Assembly (NCBI RefSeq): GCF_046630445.1
Contig: NC_092333.1
Span: 580,501 to 644,500 of the forward strand
From: Rutidosis leptorrhynchoides
Lineage: Eukaryota > Streptophyta > Magnoliopsida > Asterales > Asteraceae
DNA length: 64,000 bases
Direction: 5' to 3'
Part shown: positions 36,169 through 48,745 of the stretch, one piece after another
How positions within the stretch are numbered: the stretch's first letter is position 1
Layout: each line of letters starts with the position of its first letter
Program-made: the position numbers and the translations under genes
Notes under the pieces: model-generated
The model's input: only the letters and a program-made list of their open reading frames with translations
Databases searched by the model: none
Told to the model about the DNA's origin: nothing

Positions 36169-36340
36169 TTCGTAAAAACCTAAAAAAAATAAAAATTCAG
36201 AATGGGGGGAGAAGACTAGTTCTTTAGGGTCTGCTAGGGAAAGACCATTCGGGTTCCATTTTCGAGAACTACACGAAAACAGAAAATCTAACTCTAACAG
36301 AAATACATATTATCCTTTAAAGACTTGATTCTCCCCACAC

Positions 36341-37425
36341 TTAGTTAGCCGTGGTATCGAAATTGTGATTAACTTCGTTGTCGACTTCCATCGGACTATC
36401 TATGTAATGTTTAACTCTGTGACCATTAACTTTAAATTCAATTCCATTTGAATTTATTAATTCTATCGTTCCGTATGGGAAAACTCTTTTGACTATGAAT
36501 GGTCCAGACCATCTTGATTTCAATTTTCCAGGAAATAGCTTGAATTGTGAATTGAAAAGAAGAACTCTGTCTCCTTCTTTAAATTCTTTTGAACTTCTGA
36601 TTCTTTTATCATGCCATTTCTTCGTTCTTTCTTTATAGATTAACGAATTTTCGTATGCTTCATGTCTTAATTCTTCTAATTTGTTTAATTGACTTAACCG
36701 TAGACGTCCAGCTTCATGTAAATCAAGATTACATGTCTTCAAAGCCCAAAATGCTTTGTGTTCAATTTCTACTGGAAGATGACATGCTTTTCCGTAGACG
36801 AGTTTAAAAGGTGTGGTTCCAATTGGAGTTTTGTAGGCTGTTCTAAAAGCCCAGAGTGCATCCTCCAATTTAATGGACCATTCCTTCGGATTTGATCCTA
36901 CGGTTTTTCTAGAATACGTTTTAAAGCTCGGTTGGTATTTTCAACTTGTCCACTTGTTTGTGGATGATATGCGGTGGAGATTTTATGAGTTACTCCATAT
37001 CTTTTGAGAACTTTCTCAAGTTGATTATTACAGAAATGAGTTCCCCGATCACTTATTAAAGCTTTCGGTGTTCCAAACCTTGCAAAAAGACGTTTTAAAA
37101 AGTTGACTACAACTCGTGCATCGTTAGTTGGGAGAGCTTGTGCTTCCGCCCATTTAGATACATAATCAATGGCGACGAGAATATAGAGATTATTATGAGA
37201 TTTTGGAAATGGACCCATAAAGTCAATACCCCAAATGTCAAATACTTCGCATACTTGAATGACATTTTGTGGCATTTCATCACGTTGACTTATTTTTCCG
37301 GCCCTTTGACAAGCATCACAGGATTTGCAAAGAAGGTGTGCGTCTTTGTAAATTGTAGGCCAATAGAATCCAGCATCATAAACTTTTCTTGCTGTTAGTT
37401 GAGGCCCATAATGCCCTCCTGTTGG
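36341..37425 (-). pseudogene. pol: Athila integrase, broken
   Basis: Minus strand, in two frames. The upstream part has the HHCC finger (about 37425-37280, with [11 protein letters not shown]) and the catalytic core with Asp in WGIDFMGPF (about 37240), Asp in SDRGTHF (about 37045) and Glu in SGQVENTN (about 36945). A TGA at 37426-37428, probably from Gly, separates it from RNase H, and a missing A in an A-run near 36905 shifts the frame. The C-terminal domain (36868-36341) has the usual Athila/gypsy GPF(I/V)VKRVFPYGT motif near 36480. Integrase joins element DNA to the chromosome; this copy cannot make it whole. Confidence 0.85.
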
Positions 37426-38931
37426 TCATGTGTGACAATGGTTTAAAATTTTACTAGCTTCATCTCCGAATACACATCGGCGTATTATTCCATCTGGACA
37501 ACTTTTAAACAGATGTAGATCTTCCCAGAAATAGTGTTTTATATCACTAAAGAATTTCTTTCGTTTTTGGTACGATAATCCTTTTTCAAGGAATCCACAT
37601 ACTAAGTAGTTTGCATAGTCTGCAAACCATGGAATTTCATTATAATCTATCTTCAATAGATATTCATCAGAAAAGTTGTCTTGTATGGCCGATTCATTTA
37701 GAACTTCTAATTCAGGATTTTCAAGACGAGAAAGATGATCAACGACGAGATTTTCTGCTCCTCTTTTATCTCGGATTTCAATATCGAACTCTTGTAAGAG
37801 TAAGATCCAACGGATTAATCTTGGTTTGGCATCTTGTTTCGAAAATAGGTATCTAAGAGCAGAATGGTCGGTATAGACCACCGTTTTTGCTAGAACGAGA
37901 TATGAACGAAATTTGTCAAAAGCAAAGACAATAGCAAGGAGTTCTTTTTCATTAGTTGTGTAATTCGTTTGTGCTCCTTGTAAATCGTTTTTCAATCCTT
38001 TGTCCTAAAACGGCTCCCATTGCAAAATCACTTGCATCGCACATAAGTTCAAACGGTAGATTCCAATTTGGTGTTATCATGATCGGCGCATTAGTGAGTT
38101 TCTCTTTAAGAATATTAAAAGATTTGATACATTCATCTGAAAAGATGAATGGAGCATCCTTTTCTAGGAGTTTATTCATAGGAGTGGCAATTTTAGAAAA
38201 ATCTTTTATGAAACGTCGGTAAAAACCGGCATGCCCTTGAAAACTCCTAACTCCTCTAACATTGGTGGGATGTGGAAGTTTAGCAATTTCATCTACTTTA
38301 GCTCTATCCACTTCAATTCCTTCTTTTGAAATTTTATGTCCAAGAACGATGCCTTCTTTAACCATGAAATGACATTTCTCCCAATTAAGTACTAGATTTG
38401 ATTGTTCGCATCTAATAAGCATTCGTTCCAGATTAACTAGACATGATTCAAATGTATCACCGAAGACTGAAAAGTCATCCATGAAAACTTCCATGCATTC
38501 TTCTATCATGTCGTGAAAAATCGTCATCATGATCCTTTGAAAGGTTGCAGGGGCGTTGCAAAGTCCAAATGGCATGCGTTTGTAAGCAAAAGTACCATAA
38601 GGGCACGTGAACGTGGTTTTCTCTTGATCTTCGGGTGCTATTGGAATTTGAAAATATCCGAAAAATCCATCAAGAAAACAATAGTAACTGTTTCCGGCTA
38701 ATCTTTCCAACATTTGATCAATAAAAGGTAATGGAAAGTGATCTTTTCTGGTGGCGTCATTTAATTTTCTATAATCAATACATACACGCCATCCTGTTAC
38801 AGTCCTAGTAGGAATAAGCTCATTTTTTTCATTTGTAATGACAGTCATGCCACCCTTCTTAGGCACGCATTGAACTGGGCTTACCCATGGACTATCAGAG
38901 ATTGGATAAATTAAACCTGCATCTAGCCAGT
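37426..38931 (-). pseudogene. pol: Athila reverse transcriptase-RNase H, broken
   Basis: Minus strand. RT runs from about 38931 after an inserted C that shifts it out of the protease frame. Core motifs include WRVCIDYRKLN, MPFGLCNAPATFQ and the active site Phe-Met-Asp-Asp (about 38480). RNase H starts with MCDASDFAMGA (about 38045), then a deletion near 37990 removes the segment containing the usual YYASKTL and shifts frame. It resumes with the [13 protein letters not shown] region, [10 protein letters not shown] and a linker. The odd residue pair in DGFFGYFQ (usually Tyr-Ser) also suggests loss of constraint. Confidence 0.87.
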
Positions 38932-40616
38932 TTAATAATTTCTTTTTTAACTACATCTTGCATATTAGGATTTAGTCTTCGTTGGCGTTGCACATACGTT
39001 TTATGACCTTCTTCCATAAGGATTTTATGTGTGCAATACGAAGGACTTAATCCTTTAATATCATGAATCTTCCATGCAATGGCTGGTTTATGAGCTTTCA
39101 ACACAGAAATGAGTTGTGATTTCTCATTTTCAGTAAGAGAAGACGATATTATTACAGGTAATTCAGATTCACCATGTAAATAAGCGTATTCCAAATGGTT
39201 TGGAAGTGGCTTTAACTCTAATTTCGGTGGTTCTTCTATCGATGATTTATATCGATATCTGTCTTCTTCTTTTAGCATTTGAATTTCTTCTGTTGTTGGT
39301 TCATATCCATTAGCTATTAGTGTAGCTAACATTTCAGCTTCATCAATTGGTTCATTACCTTCTCCTAAAGAACATTCTCCCGTTCCTTGTAATTCTGGAA
39401 ATTCTTCTAACAATTCTGCATGTGAATCTATAGTTTGAATATAATAACATGTATCATCTGCAGATTGCGGTTGTTGCATTGCTCTATCAACTGAAAAGGT
39501 AACACTCTCATCCTCTATACTTAGGGTCAATTTCTTACCGAACACGTCTATCATTGCTTTAGCCGTGTTTAAGAATGGTCTTCCTAATATGAGAGGAACT
39601 TGAGAATCTTCTTCCATGTCCAGAACAACAAAATCTACTGGAAATACTAAAGTACCAACTTTAACTAGCATATTCTCCATTATCCCTCTAGGATATTTTA
39701 TTGATCGATCGGCTAGTTGTATGCTTATTCTTGTTGGTTTCAATTCTCCAAGGTCTAGTTTAGTGTATAGTGAATACGGCATTAAATTTATACTAGCACC
39801 TAAGTCTGCCAATGCTTCTATTGAACTAAGACTACCCAGAAAACATGGAATTGTGAAACTTCCTGGATCAGATAGTTTTTCTGGTATCTTATTCAACAGC
39901 ACTGCTGAACAATTAGCATTCATAGTAACGGCCGAGAGTTCTTCCATTTTCTTTCTATTTGAGATTAGATCTTTCAAGAATTTAGCATATCTAGGCATTC
40001 CTGAAATCACATCAATGAAAGGAAGATTTACATTTATCTGTTTAAACATATCCAACAATTTGGATTGCTCGGCTTCAAGTTTCTCTTTTTTCATTTTACT
40101 CGGGTAAGGAAGTGGTGGTTGGTATGGTTTAACATAAGGTTTATCCTTAGCTGTGTTATCTTCATTAACCTTTTCAACTACCGATTCTTTTTCCTTATCT
40201 TGTTCAGGTTGTGGTTTTTGTAGAGTAGGAATAGTTTCATCAGAAGTTACAGGTATTTCAGGTGGTTTAAGTGTTGTACCACTTCTTGTGGTAATGGCTT
40301 TAGCTGTTTCATTCCGGGGGTTAGCATTTGTATCACTAGATAAACTTCCCGGTTTTCTTTCACCTATTAACCTTGCTAGGTTACTTACTTCTTGTTCCAA
40401 ATTTTGAATAGAAGCTTGTTGATTTCTAAATACTTGAGCATTTTATTCATTGGTTTGTTTTTGAGATGTGAAAAACTGCGTTTGAGTTTCAACTAGCTTC
40501 GTCATCATATCTTCTAAATTCGGCTTTTTATCATCGGTTTGTGGTGGTTTGTTTTGAAAATTAGGTCTTTGCTGATTGTAAGTATTATTGGATACTTGTT
40601 GATTGCTAGGACCTTG
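38895..40616 (-). pseudogene. Athila Gag C-terminus and protease
   Basis: Same frame as the Gag ORF at 41912-40617 and separated from it by TAA at 40617-40619 (probably from Gln), with another TAA near 40442 (probably from Lys). It contains a linker rich in Lys, Glu and Pro, and a retropepsin-like protease with ADLGASINLMP (about 39820), where Athila proteases have Asp-Leu-Gly-Ala instead of Asp-Ser/Thr-Gly, and ILGRPFL (about 39570). It runs into the RT N-terminus before a frameshift near 38931. Confidence 0.85.
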
Positions 40617-41912
40617 TTAGTTGTTGTATGGAATATTTCGATTATAATTCTGGTTTTGATTGTAGATCGGTCTTGGCGGTTGATAATTATTCTGATAATT
40701 ATTTCCAGGCCTTTGGTTTAGATATGAAACATTCTCTCTTTGTTCCATTGTTAATTCAATACTGAGACAATCTTTTGTCAAATGTGGTCCTCCACACTGC
40801 TCACAACTAATTCGTATTGAGTGGATATCTTTAGTCATCTTTTCCATTCGTCTCTCGACAACATCTATCTTTGCAGAAATGGAATCTAAGTCATGGCTAG
40901 AATCAGCTCTAGCTGCTTTAGATGATCTAACGATATCTTTTTCTTGGTGCCACTCATGTGAGTGGGAAGCAGTGTTATCAATAATTTTGTAAGCATCAGT
41001 TTCGGTTTTCTTCATAATAGAACCACCAGCTGCTATATCGATGTCTTTTCTTGTAGTGATGTCGCATCCTTGGTAGAATATTTGTACTATTTGACAGGTG
41101 TCTAAACCATGTTGCGGACATCCTCTTAATAACTTTCCAAATATTGTCCACGCCTCATATAGAGTTTCATTTGGCTTCTGTGTGAACGTAACAATTTCTC
41201 CTTGAAGTCTTACGGCTTTAGATGCCGAAAAGAATTGTTTAAGAAAATTTTCAACTAAAACGTCCCATGTATCGATCGCCCCTTTAGGTATCGATTCCAA
41301 CCAATCTTTGGCTTCTCCCTTTAAAGTCCAGGGAAATAACATGAGATATATCTGTTCATCCTCAACTTCTCGGATTTTAAATAGAGTGCAGATCCTATTA
41401 AAGGTAAGAAGATGTTCATTTGGATCTTCCTTCGGCGCACCACTAAATTGGCATTGATTAGTCACCATGTGTAGAATTTGTCCTTTAATTTCATAATCTG
41501 GCGCATTAATGTCTGGATGAGTAATTGCGTGACCTTGGCCAGTACGTTTAGCTCTCATTCGGTCTTCCATACTTAAAGGTTCCAGATTCTCCATAATTGA
41601 ATTTGTTGAATCCGAATCACTAGAGGATTCTGATTTAATGGTTCGTTCCTCAACAATCTCTGTTTGAATGATTGGTGGTTCCGGAGGAAAATTTAATGGT
41701 TCAGGATCTACGAATTGTCCCTGAATATTCCCCGGATTCTCAATTGTGAGGTCGGGTTCAAAAAATAGATTATCGGAAATTTGAATTGGAGTACTTGGTC
41801 GACTGGATGACGATTCTAAAGAAAAATCAACGGTGGTAATATTTGCTAGATGTCTTGATCTAGTTACTGGTGGTGAACATACAAAAGGTGGTGAACGTCT
41901 TGCTCGGTGCAT
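40617..41912 (-). pseudogene. gag: Athila Gag, truncated by a stop codon
   Basis: ATG at 41912, 431 codons to a premature TAA. The Gag core is about residues 135-300 (INAPDYEIKGQIL, EDPNEHLLTF, WTLKGEAKDWLESIP, WDVLVENFLKQFF), then SCEQCGGPHLTKDC (C-x2-C-x4-H-x4-C zinc knuckle, about 40805-40765) and an Asn/Gln-rich segment. This matches plant Athila Gag. Upstream are about 530 bp of leader and solo LTR B. Confidence 0.88.
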
Positions 41913-42460
41913 TCACTGAATATCCTATTAGTTTTTAAAAGGAAAGAAAAAAATTATATAAGTTATCCAATTAATAGACTTTTCTGATTTTGCCCACGTT
42001 TCGAATAGCCAAAAGATGCAGCAGAGGGGCAGGATTCGTTTGGTCTCAATATAATTGAGGACTGTTTGGCTCCAATAACCCGGTCCACGTACAAATCCAA
42101 CTATTACTACGAACCAGAAAATTTTGATGTCTATCAATTTAACCACTTAAAATAAATTTTAATTTTAAGAAATTTAGATAAGAAGTAGAATAAAAATCTA
42201 TGTCCTAAAACTAGAATGGCGAGAAATAAGAAAGAAAAAGAGCGCGTCGAAAAAGGTCGAAAAAGAGAAGATCGAAAAATAAAAGGCGTCGAAAAATAAG
42301 AAAGAAAAAAAAATGACTATATAAAAAAAACTCGACTAACCCAACCTTATTACTATCACTAACTTAAAATTATAATCGCAAATTGAGATTACTAATTGGA
42401 ATGATAATTGATACATAGGTAAAAGGTGTCTAAAAATATTAAAGCTTACAGGAAAAACTA
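41913..42460 (-). other. Athila leader, gag-proximal part
   Basis: Noncoding leader. It contains five TCGAAAAA words within 42245-42300 and otherwise AT-rich sequence. Solo LTR B is inserted at its upstream end. Confidence 0.6.
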
Positions 42461-43425
42461 TGTGACAACCCGGAAATTTCCAACCAAATTTAAACTTTAT
42501 CTTTATATTATTCCAACACGATAAGCAAAGTTTGTTAAGTTAAATCTCAAGAATTTTAAATTGTGTTCATACATTCATTATAACCTCGACCAAATTCCAA
42601 CGATTCACGAACCGTTATATATAAATAAATATGTATATATATGTATATATATTATAACTTGAGAATATTAATAAAGTATTAAACGTATAATACTTTACAT
42701 GAACGTATTTGTTTCAATATGTTTATCGATGGAATTAGAAGATAATATCAAATGATTAATTTATCAGATACATTGTGATATGATTACGGATCTATGTTAT
42801 GAGGTCCACTGTGATTTAAGAAATCTATTCTTTTTTACAACATTCGGAAAATGGTAAAGTGATTTATAAGTAAGAACGTGAAGTGTAACTAACTTAGATG
42901 TTGGATATCGACAAGTAAGTAACTCGACATTTTTCATTAAGATGATTTCATACGTTTATTTAACCTTTGAACTTTATCCCATGCTTCACCAACAGACTGT
43001 AATTTAAAAACTTGAAACCTATTATGAATATATATGATTCTACTTTTCTAAAACGTTTTATGATATAACGATTTCCATTATTTTAACCTTTAAACAAAAT
43101 GATTCTTAAAAATATATTTGGTTTTGGAAAACAAAATTATTATATTTATTTGATTTAGTTTCAAACGTACAAAAACGTTTTCAGTTTAAAAAGAACTTTA
43201 TTATTAAAACGTATATAACTTTTATAAATATCTAGAACCACTTTTGACAACTCATTACTTAACCAGTATGATAAAGATAATGATATTTATATTTTATTTT
43301 ATTAAATATATATAACAATTTAAATTAATATTATATATATTTATACGCGTATTATACGTACATAGTTTTATACTTTTACTATACTTAAACTTTACCTTTA
43401 CTTTATTTTTTTACTTTACTTTGAC

Positions 43426-43590
43426 TTTAATAATTTACTTTAATAATTCATACTTTAATAATTCACTTTAATAATTCATACTTTAATAATTCACTTTAAT
43501 AATTCATACTTTAATAATTCACTTTAATAATTCATACTTTAATAATGCACTTTAATAATTCATACTTTAATAATTCACTTTAATAATTCA
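43426..43590 (+). repeat. 28-bp tandem repeats upstream of a TATA box
   Basis: About five copies of a 28-bp unit built from AATTCATACTTTAAT and AATTCACTTTAAT. They end about 10 bp before TATAAATA at 43600, so they lie where U3 enhancer repeats would be. Confidence 0.75.
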
Positions 43591-43599
43591 AAAAACTAT

Positions 43600-43607
43600 T
43601 ATAAATA
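43600..43607 (+). promoter_or_regulatory. TATA box of solo LTR B
   Basis: TATAAATA follows the tandem repeats and is followed by a T- and CT-rich leader-like stretch (43620-43675). A solo LTR could still act as a promoter into Athila sequence to its right. Confidence 0.5.
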
Positions 43608-44239
43608 GAATTTAATAGGTTTCATTATTTCATAGAAACTTGAAAATATTTTTCTCTAAACTCTCTCAATCGATTTACATATATATATTTACTCCGTATT
43701 ATTTCAAGATATTATTAGTATACATAAAATATTACGTCGGAGTGCGGTCCGGGTGATTTCAAAATTGTTTTTCGAGTGGGATTGGATTAAGGAAATTATG
43801 GGTTATAGCTATGGAGGTGATTGGGTATGGTTCATGGGTATGCTCATGAGGTCAATATAGTGTTTATCATCTCCGTTGCGTCTACGTACCTTTCCTGCAA
43901 TATTGAATCTCAATATTGATACGTGAGTACTCATAATTTAACTTTTACATACTAATAGTGTATCCCTGACTAGTGCTCGAGTATATAGGATTATGCATGT
44001 TTGTACTTTTGATATTGCCTTTAGTTAGATTATGTTGATTTCTGAATTAGTTATATATGCGACTGAGATAAGGTATAAGATATGCATGTCGTTGGAAAGC
44101 TAGCGAAAAATTAAGAACTTTTTATTTAGATATCGAATGATTTCGATGAACGGATTTGAAGTTATAGTCCATTGAATTTTTATATTATTATTAAAAATGA
44201 TTATTATTATCGTCGTTATTATCGTCGTTCTAGTTTTAT

Positions 44240-44384
44240 CTTATTATTATTATTATTATTATTATTATCTTTATCAATAAAAGGATTTATCATTAAAAAT
44301 TGTTTTTTTTTATTGTTACTATCGTTATTATCATTAAAGTTATAATTAGTATTATTATTATCTAATTATTATTATTATTATCTA

Positions 44385-44440
<56 letters not shown>

Positions 44441-44530
44441 CATTATTATTATTATCATTATTAATATATATATCATTATTTAAAAATTGTTATTGTTATT
44501 ATTATTATTATTATATTATCATTATCGTTA
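44240..44530. repeat. ATT microsatellite cluster
   Basis: Long runs of (ATT)n at about 44243-44270 and 44365-44440, with degenerate ATT/ATC sequence to 44530. ORFs across this and the following region (for example 44693-44968) are repeat artefacts. Confidence 0.8.
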
Positions 44531-46387
44531 ATAATGTCATAGTAATTATCATTATTAGTATTATTGTAATTAAAACTAATATTAGTAACACCTAATTATT
44601 TTGATTACTATTATTATCATTATTATGAGCACGATATAAAAGACGATTAAAAGCTATTAAACAAAACGATTAGGAAATAATGAGTAAGAGTATCATGATG
44701 AAATTAAAATATTATAAGATATTGATTTAGATAAAATTATCGTTCTTATTATTTTTATCATTACTATTATTATTAAAAGTATCGTTAGTATCAAAACTAT
44801 CATTTTAACAAAAATTATCATTTTAACAAAAATTATTATTTTAACAAAAATTATCATTTTAATAGAAATGTCATTGTTACTATAAAATATCATTTTTATT
44901 ATCATTTTAAATAGAATTATTATTTTAAAGATAATATTAAAAATTATCGTAAATATTAAAGTTATCATAATTAGAATTATCGTTTTATCATAATATCACC
45001 TTAGTAATTATAAATATTGATATTTTTATAATAATAATTATTATTACAAAATAATACAACTTTTACTTACTAACATTATAGATATTATTTTATCAAATAA
45101 ATATGTAATACAAACATATTTTACTACGTATAATAAATTACTTTAATAATACCTATCATATTATCTTTATGATATTAAATGAACCCTATAAATTTTATTA
45201 CTTAATATATATAAAAGTATATTTTATTATATAAATTTTAATATAAAATTTTATTTATTAATAAATGAATTATATTATTTACTCTAATAAATCTTTTAAA
45301 AATATTTAAAAATATAAAACGACGATATTTAAAATATATTATAATCATGTATAAATTTTGGAAATCATTTTGAGTCAAATTGACTTTTGTTGACTTTTGC
45401 ATATTAGTCTCGAGCATTAGGATTGTGGTACACTATGACCTGACCTAATTGTTAGACAAATATTGACCAATATATAATTATATATAATTAATTTAGGTTC
45501 GTGAATCCGAGGCCAACCTTGCACTAGTTCAATGACGTTATATGTATTTTCACCACGAAATACAGTATGGTGAGTTTCATTTGTCTTTTTACCCTTTATA
45601 TTTTTGGGCTGAGAATACATGCGCAATTTTTATAAATGTTTGACTAAATAGACACAAGTAATCGAAACTACATTATATGGTTGAATTATCGAAATCGAAT
45701 ATGCCCCTTTTTATTAAGTCTGGTAATCTAAGAATTAGGGAACAGACACCCTAATTGACGCGAATCCTAAAGATAGATCTATTGGGCCTAACAAACCCCA
45801 TCCAAAGTACCGGATGCTTTAGTACTTCAAAATTTATATCATGTCCGAAGGAGGATCCCGGAATGATGGGGATATTCTTATATGCATATTGTGAATGTCG
45901 GTTACCAGGTGTTCAATCCATATGAATGATTTTTGTCTCTATGCATGGGACGTATATTTATGAGAACTGGAAATGAAATTCTTGTGGTCTATTAAAATGA
46001 TGAAAATGAATGATTATGATAAACTAATGAACTCACCAACCTTTTGGTTGACACTTTAAAGCATGTTTATTCTCAGGTATTAAAGAAATCTTCCGCTGTG
46101 CATTTGCTCATTTTAAAGATATTAATTGGAGTCTTTCATGGCATATTTCGAAGAACGTTGCATTCAAGTCATTGAGTTCATTAAAGATTATTATTATTAA
46201 GTCAATTTATAGTTGAATAGTGGATATTATGAAATGGTATACATGCCTGTCAATTTTCGATGTAAAGAAAGTTTGTCTTTTAAAAACAAATGCAATGTTT
46301 GTAAAATGTATCATATAGAGGTCAAATACCTCGCAATGTAATCAACTATTGTGAATCGTTTATAATGTATATGAACGGGTTCTTTCA

Positions 46388-47240
46388 AACTATATCCCAA
46401 ATGGCAATATCTTAAAAAGGTACTAAAACTTAAAAAGACGTCGCAAAATTCTAAAGCACTTTAATCTTAGTCTAAAGAAAAAGCACTTAAGGGATTTTAC
46501 GGCAAAGCCTAAAAATCTAGAAGTAAAAATAACTATGGCAAAAACTATGTCTTAAAACTAAATATGAACGAAAATACAAAAGTTACGCTAAAAACAAATA
46601 AAAAGGGACAAAATATAAAAATATACTAAAAGTTGTAAAAATTACAATTTTTATAAAAATATTATTTTTATATTATTTATTTAATAAAACTATTAATTTT
46701 ACAATTTAAATAAACTAATTAAACTAAAAATACAAATTAAATAAATAACACTAAATTAAATTATATAATATATAACCCTAATTAGGGTTTAAATATAATA
46801 ATAATAATTATAATCCGTAATTAATGCAGGCTGCAGTCAACTGTGGCGTGTCAGACGGGCTCATGCGATCGCATGAGTCCTAAGCTACCAGGCCATGCGA
46901 TCGCATGGGCTAGGGTTTCGGGCCGCAGAGTGGGCTGCTACAGTACCGGACTCGAGTTTTAATATTTTTTTTTTCTGTTTTGAATTTTCTGTTTTATATA
47001 TTTATGTAATATATTTATATAAATTAAATAAAACTTATATTTTTATAAAATAAAGATAAAGAAACTTTTATAGAACTTAAATATTTAACAAACTCTTAAA
47101 AATATTTATATTTTTGTTTTCTTTTTATATTTTCGAATATTTAAAACGTATTTTTACTTGAGCGTATTTTAATAAAAGTAAACTAAAAATATATTTTTTT
47201 TCTTTTTAGCGTTGCGCTTCCGGCTTTTAAGCTAGATGGT
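46388..47240 (-). other. Athila leader, LTR-proximal part
   Basis: Noncoding leader between the primer site and solo LTR B. AT-rich with many A-rich words, it contains the palindrome pair at 46862-46907. No gene is seen. Confidence 0.6.
46862..46907. promoter_or_regulatory. Palindrome pair CATGCGATCGCATG, N18 (Athila leader)
   Basis: Palindromes at 46862-46875 and 46894-46907, 32 bp start to start, in the transcribed leader. As RNA the two halves could pair into a 14-bp stem with an 18-nt loop. Confidence 0.7.
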
Positions 47241-47258
47241 TCCCCGGCAGCGGCGCCA
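47241..47258 (-). other. Athila primer-binding site (tRNA-Asp type)
   Basis: The minus strand reads TGGCGCCGCTGCCGGGGA, eight bases from the 5' LTR. It differs at one base from the TGGCGCCGTTGCCGGGGA expected for the 3' end of tRNA-Asp, the usual Athila primer. Confidence 0.85.
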
Positions 47259-48716
47259 AAAATACTTGATGTCAAAGCTAAGGGGTATAAAATACTATTA
47301 AATTTTAGCAAGAAATACTATTAAATACGATACAATTTTACACAAGATATTTATTTATTTATTGAATGAATATACTTAAACCTTGCTACAACACTTATAG
47401 GCAGTGTACCTAATCGTACAGTAGTGTAGTTTTTAGTAAGTCCGGTTCGTTCCACAGGGAATCTTTTAATCAAAGCTTAACGCTATATTAGTTTAATTTA
47501 TAAAAATACGAATATATATATAAGTAATATTATTATTTTAAAGGGGGGTTTTTACCGTTTAATGACCGGTTTGTCGATTTTAAAACTTTAGTCGCAGTTA
47601 AAATCAAATGTAAAATATTAAATAAATAAAAGACTTAATTTAAAGCGTAAAGTAAATAACGATAATGAAATTGCGATAAATAAAAGTGCGATAAAATAAA
47701 CTTGCGATAATTAAAAAGTACGATAATTAAAAGTGCAATTAAATACAATAACAATAAATAAAAGTGCGATAATTAGAAGTGCAATTAAATATAAAATAAA
47801 GGAAATTAAATATGAAATAAAAGAATTATGCTTATTTAAACTTCCGTAATCATGATGTTTGACGTGTTGATTTTAGTTTTATGCCCATGGGTTAATTGTC
47901 CTCTGTCCTGGATTATTTAATATGTCCGTCTGGTTTTTATCCATAACAGTCCATCAGTCATAAATATAAAGTGTGAGTGTCCTCGTCAAATTATCCTTAT
48001 ACCCGAAGTCAAATATTTCAACTAATTGGGAACTTAAACTGTAACAAGATTTTAATACTTTGTTTAATAATTACACCAGGATGTCGACTGAGTGTAACCC
48101 AAGATTTTAATACTTTATTATCAATTATGCCAAGTGTCCTTGTACATAATTTCACCCCTGTTTTAATAATTCTAGTGGCTATTAATCCATTCCCGTGTCC
48201 GGTTAAATGAACGATTATTCGTACATATAAATACCCCGCCCATCGTGTCCGATCGAGTGTATATGGTTATTTATAGGGACGTTCAATTGTAAATCTTTAT
48301 ATTAAAATTAACAAATTATCATTTAGTTAAACAAATATAAAGCCCATTAATAGCCCATAGTCTAAATTCCACAAGTGTCGTTCTTTTGTCCAAACCCCAA
48401 TTATGGTACAAAGCCTAATTACCCAATTTTAGTAATTAGCCCAACATCATGATTACTTCGGATTAAATAAGCATAATAATAACTTAGCTACGAGACATTA
48501 AATTAAAAAGGTTGAACATAACTTACAATGATTAAAATAGCGTAGCGTTACACGGACAGAATTTCAACTTACACCCTTACAACATTCGCTAACATACCCT
48601 TATTATTAGAAATAAAATTAAAATTAAAATTAAAATATAAATATAAATATAAATATATACTACGTATGAATGAGGAGAAGAAAAAGATGTGTGTTTTTGT
48701 GTCCAAAACTCGTTAA

Positions 48717-48725
48717 CTTTATAGG
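48717..48725 (-). promoter_or_regulatory. TATA-like box of Athila 5' LTR
   Basis: CCTATAAAG on the minus strand, 20 bp downstream of the palindrome pair. The spacing is the same in the 3' LTR. Confidence 0.4.
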
Positions 48726-48745
48726 ACATGCCTGGAAAAAGGGCT

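Larger units (their letters stand above)
42461..46387 (+). mobile_element. Solo LTR B
   Basis: TGTGACAACCCGG... to ...ACGGGTTCTTTCA, 3,927 bp, with perfect TSD AACTA (42456-42460 and 46388-46392) and no internal region. Its 3' third closely resembles the Tekay LTR (45660-46100), while the first two thirds are unrelated to it. It has a TATA box at 43600-43607, tandem repeats upstream of it, and long ATT microsatellites at about 44240-44460. Inserted in the Athila leader. Confidence 0.88.

Noticed and set aside
44693..44968. Ile/Met-rich 91-codon ORF
   Set aside because: Low-complexity ATT/ATC sequence within solo LTR B.
42461..46387. Treating solo LTR B as part of the Athila leader
   Set aside because: A perfect TSD AACTA and TG...CA ends show it is a separate insertion.
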